Source: Roseateles amylovorans (GTDB lineage Bacteria > Pseudomonadota > Gammaproteobacteria > Burkholderiales > Burkholderiaceae_C). Taken from it: a stretch of DNA of 64,000 nt. Where the stretch lies: assembly GCF_025398155.2 (NCBI RefSeq), contig NZ_CP104562.2, forward strand, positions 558,001-622,000. Direction: 5' to 3'. This document shows positions 36,379-45,280 of the stretch, one piece after another; the first letter of the stretch is position 1; the number at the start of each line of letters is the position of its first letter. The translations under genes and the position numbers were made by a program. The notes beneath the pieces are model-generated. The model made no database searches. It was not told where the DNA came from and saw only the letters and a program-made list of their open reading frames with translations.

Positions 36379-37089
36379 ATGCGCCGCATGACCGCTTCCG
36401 TCGCCAAGCCCCAGGTCGCGTTGCCTTTGCTGACCCTGATCAGCGCCACCGTCGCCATCCTTGCCTTGTCCCAGCCGCCGCAGTTGCCGCAAGGGCTGGG
36501 CTTCGTCTTCAAGCCGCTGACCACGCTGCTGATCCTGTTCTACGCGCTCAGACGCGGCAGTGATCAACCGCGCCTGGCGCGCTGGCTGCGCGCCGGTCTG
36601 CTGTGCTCGCTGGTGGGCGACATCGCCCTGTTGTGGCCGGAGCAAGGCTTTCTGCCGGGGCTGGTGAGTTTCCTGGTGGCGCATGTCTGCTATGTCGTGG
36701 GCTTCTGCACCCAGGTCAGGGCGGGGGCGGTGCGCTGGCCCTTCCTGATGTTCGGCGTGATCGCCGCCACCGTGCTGGGCAGTCTGTGGGCGCATGTGCC
36801 CGCCGAGCTGCGCGCGCCGGTGGTGGTGTATGTGCTGGCGCTGTCCGGCATGGCCGCCCAGGCCTGGGCCTGGTGGCGCCGTCGTGTGGGGCAGGCTGAT
36901 GAACCCCGCGCCCGTTGGGCCGCTTGGGGGGGCACCTTGTTCGTGTTGTCGGATGCGATGCTGGCCATTCACAAGTTTGCCGGTCCGATGGAGATGGCCA
37001 GCTTCTGGGTGCTGGCCAGCTACTGGCCGGCCCAGTGGTGCATCGCCAGCAGCTTGCGCGCCCCGGCGTCGATGCGGATGGCGGCATGA
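36379..37089 (+). CDS. Lysoplasmalogenase-family (YhhN/TMEM86) membrane protein
   Basis: A 236-aa polytopic inner-membrane protein with about eight hydrophobic helices. YhhN-family features are SLVGDIALLWPEQGFLPGLVSFLVAHVCYVVGF and the C-terminal LFVLSDAMLAIHKF. Vertebrate TMEM86 members cleave the vinyl-ether bond of lysoplasmalogens; the bacterial substrate is not established. ATG 36379 or 36388 are both possible starts. Its TGA overlaps the ATG of the next gene (ATGA). The ~290 bp upstream of it after rep shows nothing I can identify. Confidence 0.86.
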   Translation: MRRMTASVAKPQVALPLLTLISATVAILALSQPPQLPQGLGFVFKPLTTLLILFYALRRGSDQPRLARWLRAGLLCSLVGDIALLWPEQGFLPGLVSFLVAHVCYVVGFCTQVRAGAVRWPFLMFGVIAATVLGSLWAHVPAELRAPVVVYVLALSGMAAQAWAWWRRRVGQADEPRARWAAWGGTLFVLSDAMLAIHKFAGPMEMASFWVLASYWPAQWCIASSLRAPASMRMAA

Positions 37090-39722
37090 ACTTCATGATT
37101 CCGCTTCGTCCGGCGGCCTGGATGGCGCTGGTGGCTTCGGTGCTGTGCGGCACCGCCGGGGTGATGCTGGCGCAGCACTACCCGATTCATCCCGCCTGGA
37201 TGCTGGCGGTGTGGACCGGCGTGGCCTTCGCCTCGTTCTTCGGCTGGCAGAGCCTGCCGATGCTGGTGCCCGCGCTGGTGCCGGTGATCGGCCTCGCGCC
37301 CTGGACCGGCTGGTTCGCCGTGGAGGAACTGGACCTGCTGGTCCTGGCGGTGGCTGCCGGCGGCTACGCCGCGCTGGCCATCACCGAGCCGACCACCCGG
37401 CCGGTGGCCTGGCGGTTCCGGGCGCTGCGTTGGCGGTCGGCGGTGCTGGTGCTGATGTCGGTGTTTGCACTGTCCGCCGCGATCTCGGTGATGCGCGGCG
37501 TGGATCAGGCCGGCGGCCTGCATCCCGGCTGGTGGCAGGGCTATCAGGAATCGATGAACAGCCTGCGCCTGGGCAAGCCGCTGCTGCTGGTGCTGCTGTT
37601 GCTGCCGCTGTGGCTGCAGGCCTCCAACCTGCGACCCTCCGCCGTGCTGCGGCTGGCGCGCGGCGCCTGGGTGCTGGTGCTGCTGACGGCTTCGCTGAGC
37701 GCCATCTGGGAACGCTGGATCTACACCGGCCTGCTGGATTTCTCGACCGACTACCGGACCACCGGCGGCTTCTGGGAGATGCACATCGGCGGCGCGGCGC
37801 TCGATGGCTGCCTGGCCATCAGCGCGCCGATGGCCCTGCTCTGGCTGCTGAGGGAGCGCCAACCGGCCCGCTTCGTGGCGGCCATCGCGGTGATGCTGGT
37901 CGCTTTCTACGCCTGCCTGACCACCTTCTCCCGCGGCGTGTACCTGGCGGTGCCGATCGGCCTGGCGGTGTGCGCGGTCCTGTGGGCCGTGCAGCAGCGT
38001 CAGGGCACGCCGGAGCATGACGCAGCGCCATCCGCCTACTTGCCCGGCGATGCGGCCTTGCCGGTGGGCTGGACCCTCATCCTGCTGAGCAGCGTGGCCG
38101 TGGCGGCCTGGGTGCTGTTCGGGGCCGGCGGCTACCGCGCCTTGCTGGCCCTGGCCGGCAGTGCGGCCCTCTGGGTGGCGCTGCCCGCGCGCCGCGCGAC
38201 CTGGCCGGTATCCCAACTGCGCACCGTGCTGGCGCTGAGTCCGCTTCCGGCCCTGGTGCTGGCGCTGGCGGGCTGGGCGCTGATCGATCTGGTGCCCAAG
38301 ATCGCCTATGCGCTGGATGGCGCTCTGATCCTGCTGGGATTGGTGCTGTGCTGGCGCTGGCGCCATGGCGTGGTCCAGCCGGTGCAGGCCTTCCTGGTGG
38401 TGTCGACCTGGATCGCCTCGCTGGCCGCCATCTGGCTGGTGGCGTTCCACTGGGGCGAAGGGCGGGATTCGCTGCTGATTGCGGCCGTGCTGGCGTCGCT
38501 CGCCCTCGGCTGGCTGGCCACGCAATGGTCGGTGCGGCCGGCGGCGGCGCTGCGCCAGGCCGACTGGCGGGTCCGCGGCCTGCTGTGGACCGCCTGTCTG
38601 CTGGTTTGCGGCGTGGTGGCCTCGCTCGGCGGCGGGGGCTACATCGGCCAACGGATGTCGACCGGTCAGCAGGACTTTGAAGGCCGGATGACCCACTGGG
38701 GCATCGGCCTGGGTCTGCTGAAATCGACCGATGAATGGCTGCTCGGCAAGGGCACCGGCCGCTTCCCGGCCAGCTTCGCAGCCGGCGGACCGTTCGAGGA
38801 CCGGGTCGGCGACTACCGCTGGAATCCTGGTACCGATGACCCGTCGCAGGCGACGGCCGCACCCGGCATGCTGGGCATGTCGGAGGTGCCGACGGTGACG
38901 CTGAGCAGCGGTCTGCATCAGTTGGGCCATGGCGAAATGTTCCGGCTGAGCCAGCGCCTCCAGGCCGTGAGCGGCCAGGTCGGTGCGACCGTGGTGCTGC
39001 GCACCCAGCAACGCACCCGCATCCGGGTCGAGATCTGCGAGAAGCATCTGCTCTATCCGTTGCGCTGCATCGATCGGGAAGCCGATGTGCAGCCGCTGGG
39101 CGGAGCCTGGCAGACGGTGCAACTGCCGATGGGCACGGCGCCGGCGGACTTCGGCGGCTCGCGCTGGATGCCGCGCCAGCTCACCGCCGCCGTCGCCCTG
39201 AACTGGCGCGGATCGCTGGTGGAGTTGCGGGGCGTGCAGATCGCGGACAGCCTGCATGGGCCGCTGCTCTACAACCCCGATTTCGCGGGTGGCATGGCGC
39301 GCTGGTTCACCTCCAGCGATCGGATCCACATGCCCTTCCACATGAAGAGCCTGCCGCTGCATGTGCTGTTCGAGCAGGGCGTGCTGGGCCTCGCGCTCTG
39401 GCTGGGCTTGCTGGCCAGCGCCCTGTGGCGTTGCTCGCTGGGCGCGGCGCGGCGGCATCCGCTGGCGCCGGCCACCGCCGGGGGGCTGATCGGTTTCCTG
39501 ATCGTCGGCCTGTTCGACAGCCTGATCGATGCGCCTCGCATCGCCTTCCTGTTCTACGCGATGCTGGCGCTGGCGCTGGGTCTGCGCACACCGTCGCGGC
39601 GAGTCCCGCGCGGCGAGGAGGTGGACGACACGCCGCTGGAAACCCAGTTCGCCGATGCCGATGGCGAGAGCGAACGCATGCCGCTGGCGCCGGCCCGCCG
39701 ATCACGGTCGGGCGAGGCCTGA
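37086..39722 (+). CDS. O-antigen-ligase-like polytopic membrane protein with inserted extracytoplasmic domain
   Basis: An 878-aa protein with about 12 or more membrane helices. The Wzy_C/O-antigen ligase pattern is seen in the central part (TTFSRGVYLAVPIGL; then QQDFEGRMTHWGIGLGLL, the usual opening of the large periplasmic loop). The loop is unusually large, about residues 535-745. It includes a beta-rich segment (SSGLHQLGHGEMFRLSQRLQ to LVELRGVQIAD) that looks like a carbohydrate-binding sandwich, and it is followed by the C-terminal helices. It probably moves or polymerises a lipid-linked glycan. ATG 37086 overlaps the lysoplasmalogenase stop. No other glycan genes are adjacent. Confidence 0.78.
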   Translation: MNFMIPLRPAAWMALVASVLCGTAGVMLAQHYPIHPAWMLAVWTGVAFASFFGWQSLPMLVPALVPVIGLAPWTGWFAVEELDLLVLAVAAGGYAALAITEPTTRPVAWRFRALRWRSAVLVLMSVFALSAAISVMRGVDQAGGLHPGWWQGYQESMNSLRLGKPLLLVLLLLPLWLQASNLRPSAVLRLARGAWVLVLLTASLSAIWERWIYTGLLDFSTDYRTTGGFWEMHIGGAALDGCLAISAPMALLWLLRERQPARFVAAIAVMLVAFYACLTTFSRGVYLAVPIGLAVCAVLWAVQQRQGTPEHDAAPSAYLPGDAALPVGWTLILLSSVAVAAWVLFGAGGYRALLALAGSAALWVALPARRATWPVSQLRTVLALSPLPALVLALAGWALIDLVPKIAYALDGALILLGLVLCWRWRHGVVQPVQAFLVVSTWIASLAAIWLVAFHWGEGRDSLLIAAVLASLALGWLATQWSVRPAAALRQADWRVRGLLWTACLLVCGVVASLGGGGYIGQRMSTGQQDFEGRMTHWGIGLGLLKSTDEWLLGKGTGRFPASFAAGGPFEDRVGDYRWNPGTDDPSQATAAPGMLGMSEVPTVTLSSGLHQLGHGEMFRLSQRLQAVSGQVGATVVLRTQQRTRIRVEICEKHLLYPLRCIDREADVQPLGGAWQTVQLPMGTAPADFGGSRWMPRQLTAAVALNWRGSLVELRGVQIADSLHGPLLYNPDFAGGMARWFTSSDRIHMPFHMKSLPLHVLFEQGVLGLALWLGLLASALWRCSLGAARRHPLAPATAGGLIGFLIVGLFDSLIDAPRIAFLFYAMLALALGLRTPSRRVPRGEEVDDTPLETQFADADGESERMPLAPARRSRSGEA

Positions 39723-39761
39723 CCACGGGCGTCAGGGCGATCGCCCATCCCACATGCGAGA

Positions 39762-39796
39762 ACGCCCGCCGGGGTCACCAGGCGGGCGTTTCTGCT
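39762..39796. terminator. Intrinsic terminator between convergent genes
   Basis: A perfect 10-bp stem (AACGCCCGCC 39762-39771 with GGCGGGCGTT 39782-39791) is followed by TTCTGCTTTC. It lies 40 bp after the ligase-like gene and 47 bp from the end of the convergent LytTR regulator. It is T-poor on the minus side, so it mainly serves the plus strand. Confidence 0.75.
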
Positions 39797-39842
39797 TTCG
39801 GGGCGGCTGCACCGGTGCCGATCGGCACCGGGCTGACGAGCG

Positions 39843-40670
39843 TCACATCCCCTTGAAGAGATGGGTGTAGCTGCGGCTGACTTCCAGTTTCTCATCCAGC
39901 CCGCGCACGCCGACCAACTGGCGGCCGCGGAAATCGCGGGTGATGCCGTTGATCGCCTTCACATTGACCAGCGTGGAGCGATGGATCTGCCAGAACACCG
40001 CCGGATCCAGCTCATCCACCAGTTCCTTGATCGGCTTGCGGATCAGGGCTTCCACCTGCGGCGTCTGCACCCGGGTGTATTTTTCATCGCTGATGAAGAA
40101 CAGCACGTCTTCGACCGGGATCATCTGGATGGCCTGGCCCACCGAGGCCTGGATCCACTGCAGGTACTTCGGCGCCGAGGACGGATTCACCTTGGCCGAC
40201 AGGCTGTGCAGCAACTGCTGCAGGGTGCCTTGGCTCGGACCATCGGGCTCCGCCTCGCCGCTGCGCTGGGCCAGCCGCGTCTTGATGCGCTGCACCGTCA
40301 CCGCCAGCCGCTCGCGTTCGGCGGGCTTGAGCACGTAGTCGCAGACGCCTTGCTCGAAGGCCTCGACCGCGTACTGGTCGTAGGCGGTGATGAAGACGAT
40401 CTCCGGTAGCGCCCAGTCCTCGTCGTCGGGCAGTTGCGCGATCTGCTTGGCGGCTTCGACCCCGGTCAGGCCCGGCATCCGGATGTCCAGGAACACCAGG
40501 TCGGGACGGAGTTCCCGGGTCATTTCGACCGCCTCGAGGCCGTTCTTGGCCTCGCCGACGATCTCCAGCTCGGGCCAGACCTCGGAGATGCGGCTGCGCA
40601 GTTGCTCGCGCATCAGCCGTTCGTCGTCGGCCAGGACGGCGCGGGGGGCAGGGGCGTGGGTGTCGTTCAT
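39843..40670 (-). CDS. LytTR-family response regulator (AlgR/LytR type)
   Basis: A 275-aa protein. The receiver spans residues 9-130: acidic pocket ADDE, phospho-acceptor Asp in LVFLDIRMPG, Thr/Ala in FITAYD, Lys in VLKPAE. After a linker, the C-terminal LytTR DNA-binding domain has IPVEDVLFFISDEKYTRVQT, FWQIHRSTLVNVKAI and SRSYTHLFKG. It probably works with the LytS-like kinase at 41278-42741. The three genes read HK, small membrane protein, regulator on the minus strand. Confidence 0.94.
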   Translation of the reverse strand: MNDTHAPAPRAVLADDERLMREQLRSRISEVWPELEIVGEAKNGLEAVEMTRELRPDLVFLDIRMPGLTGVEAAKQIAQLPDDEDWALPEIVFITAYDQYAVEAFEQGVCDYVLKPAERERLAVTVQRIKTRLAQRSGEAEPDGPSQGTLQQLLHSLSAKVNPSSAPKYLQWIQASVGQAIQMIPVEDVLFFISDEKYTRVQTPQVEALIRKPIKELVDELDPAVFWQIHRSTLVNVKAINGITRDFRGRQLVGVRGLDEKLEVSRSYTHLFKGM

Positions 40671-40813
40671 GGCGCGGATGTTAGGTCAGCCGAAGCGGGC
40701 CCGAATCGGGAGTGTCGAGAGGGTGGGGCGGCCGCGCGCCGTGGCTCGCCGCCCTGCGGCGGTCATCATTCACCTGGGCGTCGACCGCGTGGTCGTCGAC
40801 CCGATGACGTCGA

Positions 40814-41281
40814 TCAGGTGGACATGGACGGCTCGGCAGGGCCGTTTGCCGAGGGCGCCGAGGGCGCCATCGGTGCGGCCTGGGGCGGGATGGCCGCGCG
40901 ACGCGGACGGCGGTCCCGCACCAGCAGCCAGATGATCACGCCGACGACCAGCAACGGCGATCCCAGCACCGCTCCCAGGCCCAGCACCGCCGCCGCGCCC
41001 AGCGCCAGGACCGCCAGCATGAGCAGCAGCGGCAGGCCCACGCCGAGCAGCAGCACCAGCGGCAGCACCAGGCACAGCGCGCCGATGGCGATCACCAGCC
41101 CCAGGCCGGCGCCGAGCGCTTCGCCCAGGTCCAGGCTGTGCCAGAGCACCTCCTCGCCGTTGATGTTCAGGTGCACGCCCGGCAGGTCGCCGAGCAGCCC
41201 GATCGCGGCGATGCCCAGGGCCAGCGAGGCCAGCACCATCACCAGGCCGAGGATCAACAGGGTCTTGAACAGCGTTTTCAT
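40814..41281 (-). CDS. Small membrane protein in the LytS/LytTR operon
   Basis: A 155-aa protein of unrecognised family, with an N-terminal helix (about 5-30), a short extracytoplasmic piece containing LNINGEEVLWHSLD, then three closely spaced Leu/Gly/Ala-rich helices (about 57-115) and a basic, Pro/Ala-rich cytoplasmic tail. Its ATG overlaps the kinase stop codon, so it is co-translated with the kinase. By position it may be an accessory sensor or a target of the system. Function unknown. Confidence 0.72.
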   Translation of the reverse strand: MKTLFKTLLILGLVMVLASLALGIAAIGLLGDLPGVHLNINGEEVLWHSLDLGEALGAGLGLVIAIGALCLVLPLVLLLGVGLPLLLMLAVLALGAAAVLGLGAVLGSPLLVVGVIIWLLVRDRRPRRAAIPPQAAPMAPSAPSANGPAEPSMST

Positions 41282-42741
41282 GCGTGGGCTCCTTGGTCAT
41301 GGGCGGAGGAGGTGGACGTCGTGTCCGCATTCGCGGTCGCGGACGACGCGGTCCGGTAAGGCACGGTGATGGTGACCACCGTGCCGCTGGGTTGGTTTTC
41401 CGAGACGGTGACGCTGGCGGTCTTGCCATACAGCAGCGACAGCCGCTCCCGGATGTTGGCCAGTCCGACGCCGGTGCCGGCGGTGGCGGCACGGCCGAAG
41501 CCCAGGCCGGTGTCGGCCACGGTCACCGTCAGCTTGCCGTGCACCACCTCGGCCTTCAGGCGCAGGCTGCCGCCCTCGGCCTTGGGCTCCAGGCCGTGCT
41601 TGATCGCGTTCTCGACCAGGCCCTGGATCATCATCGGCGGGAACTCGGCCGACAGCAGGCCGTCCGGCACCTCGATCTGGGTTTGCAGCCGCTCTTCCAT
41701 GCGCATCTGGAGGATGTCCAGATAGGGGCGGATCACCGCCATCTCGCGGCCCAGGTCCCGCACGCCGCCGTTGGCATTGGCTTCGCGCATCGTCGGCATC
41801 GAGGCCCGCAGCAGGGCGATCAGGTTGCGCTGCATCTGGGAGGCGCGCGGCGGATCGGTCTCGATCAGGTGATCGATCGACGCCAGGGTATTGAACAGGA
41901 AGTGCGGCTCCACCTGGGCCTGCATCGCGGCCATGCGGGCTTCCACCACCTGGCGGCGCAGGGATTCGGCTTCGGCGGTTTCGGTGGCCTTGGCGGCTTT
42001 CACCTCGGCCTGGATGCGGCCTTTGTAGGTGGCCTTGATCAGCACCGACGCCAGGATCACCAGCAGCGCCAGCTTGTCCAGGAATTCGCCCAGGCGCACC
42101 GTGCGGTAGCGGATCTTGCGTACGCCGTCTTCCACATCGGCCTTGGCCTGTTCCAGCTCGCGACGGGCTTCCTCCGCATCGGCCTGGGCATTGCGGGCCT
42201 CTTCGGCGGCTTCCTCCAGCGCGCGTTTGGCGTCCTCGACCGCCTCGCGCACCGCTTCGCGCTGCCGCTCGCTGGGAATGCGGATGTCGACCGAGGGCAG
42301 GTTCGGGTCCACATCCGAGGCCGCCTCCGACGCCGCCTGCGGATGCCGCGGCACGATGCGCACGCCCCGGCCGTCGATCTGGATCTCGTAACGCAGGCCG
42401 TCATCGTCATGGCCGGCGCCGGAGGCTTCGGTCGCCGGTGCGGCCGGCTCGGCAGCCTTCTCTGCGGGCGCAGGCTTTTCCTTGCGGGTCGACTTGGCGG
42501 GGCGGGATTTGGGCGGGGTCGACACCTCGCGTTCCTCGGCCACCCGCCAGGTGAACGAGAACGGCGGCAGCTCCTGCAGGATGTTGGCGCCGATCACCAA
42601 CAGCACCGACAGAATGGCGAACCGCTTCCAGGTGATGGAGACCAGCCAGCTCGCGTAGACGTGGAAGCCGTGCTCCGCGGACCGGGCGTAGGCCTGCCAG
42701 CGTTGGGCGGGGGTGGGTTGAGCGGGCATCGGGGCGTTCAT
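41278..42741 (-). CDS. LytS/YehU-type sensor histidine kinase with long coiled-coil sensor region
   Basis: A 487-aa kinase. TM1 is about residues 37-57 and TM2 about 219-237. The ~160 residues between them include a Pro/Ala/Lys-rich stretch, a short beta-type motif (LRYEIQIDGRGVRIVP) and a heptad-like Ala/Glu coiled coil at about 157-210. The His_kinase domain has H280 in VEPHFLFNTLASIDHL, and the ATPase domain has GLVENAIKHGL and DTGLGFG with GVGLANIRERL. The start at ATG 42741 is chosen because upstream residues of the open frame are not kinase-like; the ribosome site is weak. Confidence 0.88.
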   Translation of the reverse strand: MNAPMPAQPTPAQRWQAYARSAEHGFHVYASWLVSITWKRFAILSVLLVIGANILQELPPFSFTWRVAEEREVSTPPKSRPAKSTRKEKPAPAEKAAEPAAPATEASGAGHDDDGLRYEIQIDGRGVRIVPRHPQAASEAASDVDPNLPSVDIRIPSERQREAVREAVEDAKRALEEAAEEARNAQADAEEARRELEQAKADVEDGVRKIRYRTVRLGEFLDKLALLVILASVLIKATYKGRIQAEVKAAKATETAEAESLRRQVVEARMAAMQAQVEPHFLFNTLASIDHLIETDPPRASQMQRNLIALLRASMPTMREANANGGVRDLGREMAVIRPYLDILQMRMEERLQTQIEVPDGLLSAEFPPMMIQGLVENAIKHGLEPKAEGGSLRLKAEVVHGKLTVTVADTGLGFGRAATAGTGVGLANIRERLSLLYGKTASVTVSENQPSGTVVTITVPYRTASSATANADTTSTSSAHDQGAHA

Positions 42742-42969
42742 GGGAGGACCTGTCTGTTGCTTCGCACTGTACGCAAGTCGCTCGCGCGGCTCCTTGGGGT
42801 GGCGACGCGCCGTCATCCCGGCGGCATGAACTGCCAGGATCAGCGACAGGCCGAGCCGCACGCGGACGGGCGGCGACCGGGCTTGACAGAGGAGAAACGA
42901 CACCGATGCACCAGATTGGATCGGGTGCGGCTTCGGTTCGTGAGCGATGTCACGGTGCCGGCGCCAACG

Positions 42970-42994
42970 AAAAAGGCCTGCTTGCGCAGGCCTT
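42970..42994 (-). terminator. Intrinsic terminator for the b561-YceI operon
   Basis: A perfect 9-bp stem (42973-42981 with 42986-42994, TTGC loop) reads on the minus strand into TTTTT. It lies about 85 bp beyond the YceI stop at 43077. The rest of the 335-bp gap 42742-43076 holds no gene I can support; it should contain the promoter of the kinase operon. Confidence 0.85.
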
Positions 42995-43076
42995 GTGCAG
43001 GCGTGGGAAACGCCTGGGACAACGAGGACGTCAGGGGCGCCGCTGACGCCAATGACGCCGATGGCGCCGGTTCGTC

Positions 43077-43646
43077 TTACTGCTTGACGGCTTCGACCTG
43101 GATGACGATCTTCACGTCCTTCGAGAAACCGTAAGCCAGACCGTAGTCCACGCCCCACTGGGTGCGGTCGATCACGGTCTCGAAGTCGCCGCCGCAGACT
43201 TCACGCTTGAGCATCGGGTTCTGATAGCAGTTGAAGTTGGTGGCCTTCAGGGTGACCGGAGCGGTCTTGCCCTTGAGCGTCAGTTCGCCGGCCACGGTGG
43301 TGACCTTGTCGCCGGAGAAGCTGAACTTGTCGCCGACGAACTTGGCGGTGCCGAAGCTCGCCACGTCGAAGAAGTCCTTGCCTTGCAGGTGCTTGTCGAA
43401 GGCGGCGGAACCGCTGCTGATGCCGTTCATGTCGAAGGTGATCTCCACCTTGCCGGACTTGCCTGCGCGGTCGAACTGGACCGTGCCTTCCTTCTTCTCG
43501 AAGCGGGCGCGGTTGGTCGAGGTGCCGAAATGCATGATCTCGAAGGTCGCGTAGGTGTGGGTCGGGTCGATCGCGTAGGTCGCGCTCTGGGCTTGGGCCA
43601 GGCCGGCGACGGCGAGCAGGGAGGCCAGGAGCAGGGCTTTCTTCAT
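43077..43646 (-). CDS. YceI family periplasmic protein (copy 1)
   Basis: A 189-aa protein with signal peptide (cleavage after AQAQ, about residue 20) and a YceI lipocalin-like barrel: ATYAIDPTHTYATFEIMHFGTST at the start, VEITFDMNGISSG, DFFDVASFGTAKF and the C-terminal DRTQWGVDYGL. The barrel binds long isoprenoid chains in characterised members. Two Cys in the NCYQNP...KREVCGGDF stretch could form a disulfide. It shares an operon with a second YceI and a cytochrome b561, a pairing common in proteobacteria. Confidence 0.94.
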   Translation of the reverse strand: MKKALLLASLLAVAGLAQAQSATYAIDPTHTYATFEIMHFGTSTNRARFEKKEGTVQFDRAGKSGKVEITFDMNGISSGSAAFDKHLQGKDFFDVASFGTAKFVGDKFSFSGDKVTTVAGELTLKGKTAPVTLKATNFNCYQNPMLKREVCGGDFETVIDRTQWGVDYGLAYGFSKDVKIVIQVEAVKQ

Positions 43647-43708
43647 GGTGTGGGATCCGTTTCGGTTGGGGATGGGGTGGTTGGGGGTGGGGAGGAACAC
43701 AACAGCGG

Positions 43709-44362
43709 TCACAGCGGCGAGACGCCGGTGAACGCCAGCTTGAACTTCACTTGCACATCATTGGCGACGACGCTGACATCCTTCCATTCGCCTTCGCCGA
43801 TGTTGTAGTCCAGACGCTTGATGGCAAAGCTGCCGACGGCGGTGGTGGTGCCGCCGGCCTGGGTCAGCGTGACCGGCACGACGACATCGCGCACCTGGCC
43901 CTTGATCGTCAGCTTGCCGGCGATCTCGAACTTGCCGCCGCCCAGCGTCTTGATGGCGCCGCTCTGGAAGGTCGCCTGCGGCGCCTTCTTGGTGTCGAAC
44001 CAGGCCGGCTTGACCAGCTCGGCATCGGTGGCGGCATCCCCCAGGGTGGCGCTGGACAGGTCCACGCTCAGGCCGACCTTGCCGGTTTCCGCCTTCTTCG
44101 GGTCGAACGCCAATTGGGCATCGAAGCGCTTGAAGTGGCCGTCCACCGGCACGCCCATCTGCTTGAAGGTGAAGGTGATGTCGCTCTGGGCGGGCACCAG
44201 CTTGGCAGCAGCCGCAGGGGCGGCGGCCGCGGCCGGGGCGCTGGCGGCCGTCTTGGCGGCCGGCTTGGTCTGGGCGAAGCTGGGTGTGGCCGCCAGCATC
44301 AGGGCGGCGCTGATCACCGACAGCGCAGTGACGGACAGGGACGTGGCCAGGCGTGCAGTCAT
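43709..44362 (-). CDS. YceI family periplasmic protein (copy 2)
   Basis: A 217-aa protein with signal peptide (cut near SFAQT, about residue 31), an Ala/Pro/Lys-rich linker, then the YceI barrel: LVPAQSDITFTFKQMGVPVDGHFKRFDAQLAFDP, PAWFDTKKAPQATFQ and YNIGEGEWKDVSVVANDVQVKF. It belongs to a different YceI subtype from its neighbour, without the DRTQWGVDYG ending. GAGG precedes ATG 44362; longer frames upstream are not supported. It lies between the b561 and YceI copy 1 genes. Confidence 0.92.
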   Translation of the reverse strand: MTARLATSLSVTALSVISAALMLAATPSFAQTKPAAKTAASAPAAAAAPAAAAKLVPAQSDITFTFKQMGVPVDGHFKRFDAQLAFDPKKAETGKVGLSVDLSSATLGDAATDAELVKPAWFDTKKAPQATFQSGAIKTLGGGKFEIAGKLTIKGQVRDVVVPVTLTQAGGTTTAVGSFAIKRLDYNIGEGEWKDVSVVANDVQVKFKLAFTGVSPL

Positions 44363-44433
44363 GAAAAGACCTCTTTTCTTCTGGAGTCGTGAAGGGGACG
44401 GCGTTGCCGAGGGGGAGGTTCGGACGAATGGGT

Positions 44434-45000
44434 TCAACCGCGGCCGGGCAGCATCCGCTGCAGCAGGCCGTCCCGGTCGATGACGACATGCTTGACCACC
44501 GCGCCCAGATGGGCGAGGACCAGGGCGGCCAGGCCGTAGGCGAACAGCTCGTGGATTTCCTTGAGCGTGTGGGCCAGCGCCTTGTCGGGCGAGACCAGGT
44601 CCGGCAACGGCAGCACGCCGAACCAGACGATCGGGAAGCCTGCGGCGGAGCTGTAGGCCCAGCCGCTCAGCGGCACCGCAAAGAAGGTCAGATAAAGCAG
44701 GCCGTGCACCAGGTGCGCGGCGCGGGCCTGCCAGGCCGGCATCGGCAGGTCGGCCGGCGGCTTGCTCGCCAGGCGCCACAGCAGCCGCAGTGCCGACAGC
44801 ACCAGGATGGTCACGCCGGCCCACTTGTGCCAGTTGTAGAGCTTGAGCCGGGTCATCGAGAAGGGCAGGTCCGACATGTACAGACCCACGCCGAAGGTGG
44901 CGATGATGCCCACCGCCAGCACCCAGTGCAGCAGCATGGCGAAGGTGTCATAGCGCCGCTTGACGGGCTGGCGGGTGATCGGCGAGACGACGGTGGTCAT
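44434..45000 (-). CDS. Cytochrome b561
   Basis: A 188-aa inner-membrane di-haem cytochrome with four helices. Family marks are RYDTFAMLLHWVLAVGIIATFGVGLYM (haem-ligand His in the first helix), LYNWHKWAGVTILVLSALRLLWRL, AAHLVHGLLYLTFFAVPLSGWAYSSAAG and the C-terminal EIHELFAYGLAALVLAHLGAVVKHHV-like segment with further His ligands. It passes electrons between the quinone pool and periplasmic partners. First gene of the b561-YceI-YceI operon; ATG 45000 is preferred to 45030. Confidence 0.94.
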   Translation of the reverse strand: MTTVVSPITRQPVKRRYDTFAMLLHWVLAVGIIATFGVGLYMSDLPFSMTRLKLYNWHKWAGVTILVLSALRLLWRLASKPPADLPMPAWQARAAHLVHGLLYLTFFAVPLSGWAYSSAAGFPIVWFGVLPLPDLVSPDKALAHTLKEIHELFAYGLAALVLAHLGAVVKHVVIDRDGLLQRMLPGRG

Positions 45001-45280
45001 GGCGGTGAACTTTCTTCTGTCGGGAACCAAGGCGCGGGGCCGTTGGTGTGGGAGGGAGTGTCAACGGCCATTCGCGCTTGTCGGTTCATCGGAACTGAGG
45101 CCATTGTTCAGTGGTTTTGAATGCCCCGCAGGTGCTTGCTTCACAGATTCGTCACGGCACCCCACGAGACTGCAAGACCCGACCCCTGAAGCGCCCCTCG
45201 GGGCGTTCACAGGTCGGCGTTGTCGTGGTCCCTCCGACCGCCGTTCCGGTTCTATCCCGTTGTCACAGGGAGTGTTCATC

